This document shows, piece after piece, positions 61,821-64,000 of a stretch of DNA of 64,000 nucleotides (position 1 is its first letter; every line of letters begins with the position of its first letter). The notes under the pieces were generated by a model. That model was given only the letters and a program-made list of their open reading frames with translations. It was not told the origin of the DNA and made no database searches. Source of the stretch: JBFHFS01 sp041583495 (GTDB taxonomy: Bacteria > Bacteroidota > Bacteroidia > Bacteroidales > Marinilabiliaceae); assembly GCA_041583495.1 (NCBI GenBank), contig JBFHFS010000024.1, positions 14,038 through 78,037 on the forward strand. The letters are read 5' to 3'. Position numbers and translations under genes: made by a program.

Positions 61821-63875
61821 TTATATAAGGTCGATGCTCCGTTTCACAAACCGATTCAACGATTCACCTTTTAGCATATTATTGGAGAGCAATGCCAGAT
61901 CAATAAGTTGAGATACCAGCTTATTCTTTGAAGCAAAATTAGAAAGAGCTTCTTCCTTTTTGGCTTTCACGCCGGCAATTTTCTTCTCAACATCTTCCAG
62001 CTCCTCTTTTTCAGCCTGAGGGATCTCTTCTTCCTTCTTCCCTTCCTTTGCTTTCTCCAGCTCAGTTTTGCGCGATTCGAGACCTTCGATACGACTACGG
62101 GCACTAGCCACGCTCTCCCCTACTGCCTCTTCGCACTCTTTAGAGATACGCTTCACCAGTTCATGGTTTCCATTTACTACCAGATTATAGCTATCGGGCA
62201 AATCCCCATAAAACATCATGGGGCCGCCGCCATTTTGACTCATCTCTTTCATCCGGCGCATAAACTCCTGCTGGGTAATCATCACCGGATTATCGGTTGC
62301 AGCCAGCGCTTCGAAAGTAACTGTAAAATTAGCCTTTTCGGACTTAGGAACCTGGGAACTGAAAATCACGGTAAGATTATCTTTCTCTGCAGCAGAAAGG
62401 TTCAGTTCGTTTTTCTCCTCTTTGGGAATCAACTTTTCGGGCACATCGCTGTCCACCCGCACAAACCGGGCTTTTTCAAATTTCTGCTCCAAATGATTAA
62501 TAAAATGGGTATCCAGCTGTCCATCCATCACCAGCACATCGTAACCCTTATTGCGGGCCGCTTCGATAAAGGAATACTGAGCATCCACATCGGTGGCATA
62601 CAAATACACCAGTTGCTTGTCCTTATCCGTTTGATCACCCTGAATAATTTCCTTATACTCATCGAAGGTAAAACACTTACCCTCGGTGTTTTTCAATAGG
62701 GAAAATTTCTTTGCCCGGTCGAAGAACTTCTCCTCGGTAAGCATCCCATATTCAATAAAGATCTTCAGATGATCCCACTTTTCCTCAAAGGATTTCCGGT
62801 CTTTCTTAAAAATCTCCTCCAAACGGTCGGAGACTTTTTTGGTTATATGACTGGATATCTTTTTCACGTTGGTGTCACTCTGAAGGTAAGAGCGTGACAC
62901 ATTAAGGGGAATATCGGGCGAATCAAGAACCCCATGCAGCAAGGTTAAGAATTCCGGTACAATCCCTTCAACCGAATCGGTGACAAATACCTGATTGCTG
63001 TATAACTGAATTTTATTACGCTGCAACTCTATGTTATTCTTAATCTTGGGGAAATAGAGAATTCCTGTAAGATTAAAGGGATAATCCACGTTCAGATGAA
63101 TGTTGAACAAAGAATCTTCACCCATGGGGTAGAGCTCACGATAAAAATTCTGATAATCTTCATCCTTCAGGTCGGCAGGTGTTTGGGTCCATAGGGGATT
63201 GGTCACATTAATGATGTTATCCTCTTCTGTTTCCACCTCTTTTCCATCCTTGTAGTCGGACTTTTTCCCAAAGGCAATTTCGATGGGTAAGAAACGACAA
63301 TATTTCTTCAGCAGGCCGCTAATCTCATTCTTCTCAAGAAATTTTTTATTCTCATCATCGATGAATAAAACAATGTCGGTTCCCCGTTCTTTTTTATCAG
63401 AATCCTCAAGGGTAAATTCCGGACTCCCGTCACAGGACCACTTAATAGCCTTAGCCCCTTCCTGGTAGGAAAGAGTGTTGATCTCCACTTTTTTCGAGAC
63501 CATAAAGGAAGAGTAGAATCCCAGGCCAAAATGACCAATAATGGCATTGGCATCTTTTTTATACTTCTCTAAAAACTCGTTGGCTCCCGAAAAGGCCACC
63601 TGGTTAATATATTTGTCGATCTCTTCGGCCGTCATTCCTACTCCACGGTCAGATATGGTAAGGGTTTTATTTTCGGGATCGAGTGAGATGCGTACCGTTA
63701 AATCACCCATTTCCCCTTTAAATTCACCCAAATTTGAAAAGGTTTTTAACTTTTGAGTGGCATCCACCGCATTGGAAACTAACTCGCGAAGAAAAATCTC
63801 ATGATCGGAATAGAGATATTTTTTGATAATCGGAAAGATATTCTCGGTGCTGACACCAATTTTCCCTTTTTGCAT
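61821..63875 (-). CDS. htpG: Molecular chaperone HtpG (Hsp90)
   Basis: A 684-residue cytoplasmic Hsp90 chaperone. The N-terminal GHKL ATPase shows LRELVSNAVDATQKL, DRGVGMTAEEI, and the lid/GHFGLGFYSSFMV. The middle domain carries LPLNVSRSYLQSD, and the C-terminal dimerisation region begins after a charged coiled-coil-like insert rich in Lys/Glu (ESRKTELEKAKEGKKEEEIPQ and following). That insert makes the protein longer than E. coli HtpG (624 residues) and is common in Bacteroidota. Start 63875 (MQKGKIGVSTENIFPI) agrees with the family. It is a single gene with its own terminator; the promoter region is at 63.9 kb. Confidence 0.97.
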   Translation of the reverse strand: MQKGKIGVSTENIFPIIKKYLYSDHEIFLRELVSNAVDATQKLKTFSNLGEFKGEMGDLTVRISLDPENKTLTISDRGVGMTAEEIDKYINQVAFSGANEFLEKYKKDANAIIGHFGLGFYSSFMVSKKVEINTLSYQEGAKAIKWSCDGSPEFTLEDSDKKERGTDIVLFIDDENKKFLEKNEISGLLKKYCRFLPIEIAFGKKSDYKDGKEVETEEDNIINVTNPLWTQTPADLKDEDYQNFYRELYPMGEDSLFNIHLNVDYPFNLTGILYFPKIKNNIELQRNKIQLYSNQVFVTDSVEGIVPEFLTLLHGVLDSPDIPLNVSRSYLQSDTNVKKISSHITKKVSDRLEEIFKKDRKSFEEKWDHLKIFIEYGMLTEEKFFDRAKKFSLLKNTEGKCFTFDEYKEIIQGDQTDKDKQLVYLYATDVDAQYSFIEAARNKGYDVLVMDGQLDTHFINHLEQKFEKARFVRVDSDVPEKLIPKEEKNELNLSAAEKDNLTVIFSSQVPKSEKANFTVTFEALAATDNPVMITQQEFMRRMKEMSQNGGGPMMFYGDLPDSYNLVVNGNHELVKRISKECEEAVGESVASARSRIEGLESRKTELEKAKEGKKEEEIPQAEKEELEDVEKKIAGVKAKKEEALSNFASKNKLVSQLIDLALLSNNMLKGESLNRFVKRSIDLI

Positions 63876-63921
63876 AGCTTAAACAGTTTAAATAATTTAA
63901 CAAAAACCGGATGAAGTGTTT

Positions 63922-63939
63922 TCAAAGGATATGCCAAAA
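63922..63939 (-). promoter_or_regulatory. Candidate promoter of htpG (sigma54-like)
   Basis: On the minus strand TGGCATATCCTTTGA lies ~50 bases before the htpG start. Its spacing equals the sigma54 -24/-12 arrangement (TGGCAC-N5-TTGC), but the last C is A. The same bases also resemble a Bacteroidota -7 box with one extra base (TATCCTTTG). Either reading is tentative. Confidence 0.35.
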
Positions 63940-64000
63940 TCGGGAAGCTGCCAGAACGACAGCGCCAGGGTCTATTCTGTCAGGAACCTTCGTTCCTCCA

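Noticed and set aside
1..64000. CRISPR array, prophage, integrase, complete insertion sequence, rRNA
   Set aside because: No regularly spaced direct repeats, phage genes, transposase or rRNA sequence was recognised on either strand.

Overview
The window comes from a bacterium of the phylum Bacteroidota, probably a marine or gut-type Bacteroidales/Marinilabiliales relative. The signs are an adjacent SusC/SusD pair, many lipoprotein-type glycan hydrolases and sulfatases, two proteins with type IX secretion C-terminal domains, Bacteroidota-style promoter boxes (TTG-N19-TAnnTTTG before the tRNA) and clusters of short GC-rich palindromes between genes. No phage, plasmid, integrase, CRISPR or rRNA was seen.

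Region 1 (1-24.7 kb) is a polysaccharide utilisation locus read leftwards. From right to left it holds a DUF1080 protein and a Gfo/Idh/MocA oxidoreductase as a two-gene operon, SusC and SusD, a DUF4838 lipoprotein, then a tight run of eight genes: S1 sulfatase, GH29 fucosidase, S1 sulfatase, GH29 fucosidase, GH3 glycosidase with a PA14 insert, S1 sulfatase, GH95 fucosidase, and an S1 sulfatase cut by the window edge. Four sulfatases and three fucosidases point to a sulfated, fucose-rich glycan. No sulfatase-maturating enzyme, sensor/regulator or surface glycan-binding protein lies in the window.

Region 2 (25-33 kb) has a secreted T9SS cargo protein, an arabinose/fucose-isomerase-like enzyme divergent from an AraC regulator (with a possible gene remnant between them), and an operon for a glycyl radical enzyme with its activase. 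The glycyl radical enzyme matches trans-4-hydroxy-L-proline dehydratase (HypD) at every active-site residue I can recall, yet no proC partner is present and its activase lacks an extra iron-sulfur domain.

Region 3 (33-46 kb) is mixed: a GNAT acetyltransferase, a DbpA-like helicase with a DEFD box, a DUF3999/DUF2339 membrane pair, a tiny lipoprotein, the uxaB-uxaA galacturonate genes followed by a LacI-type regulator, a small helical protein and tRNA-Leu(CAG). Three copies of an unexplained ~108-bp repeat lie between these genes.

Region 4 (46-64 kb) has a dipeptidyl peptidase IV, a GH20 hexosaminidase, a YCF48-repeat T9SS protein, L-fucose isomerase and an FGGY kinase (fuculokinase type), a divergent AraC regulator followed by two SDR-type oxidoreductases, a GH10-like lipoprotein and HtpG. 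Together the genes would release sulfate and fucose outside or in the periplasm and feed L-fucose into FucI/FucK; the aldolase and later steps are not here.
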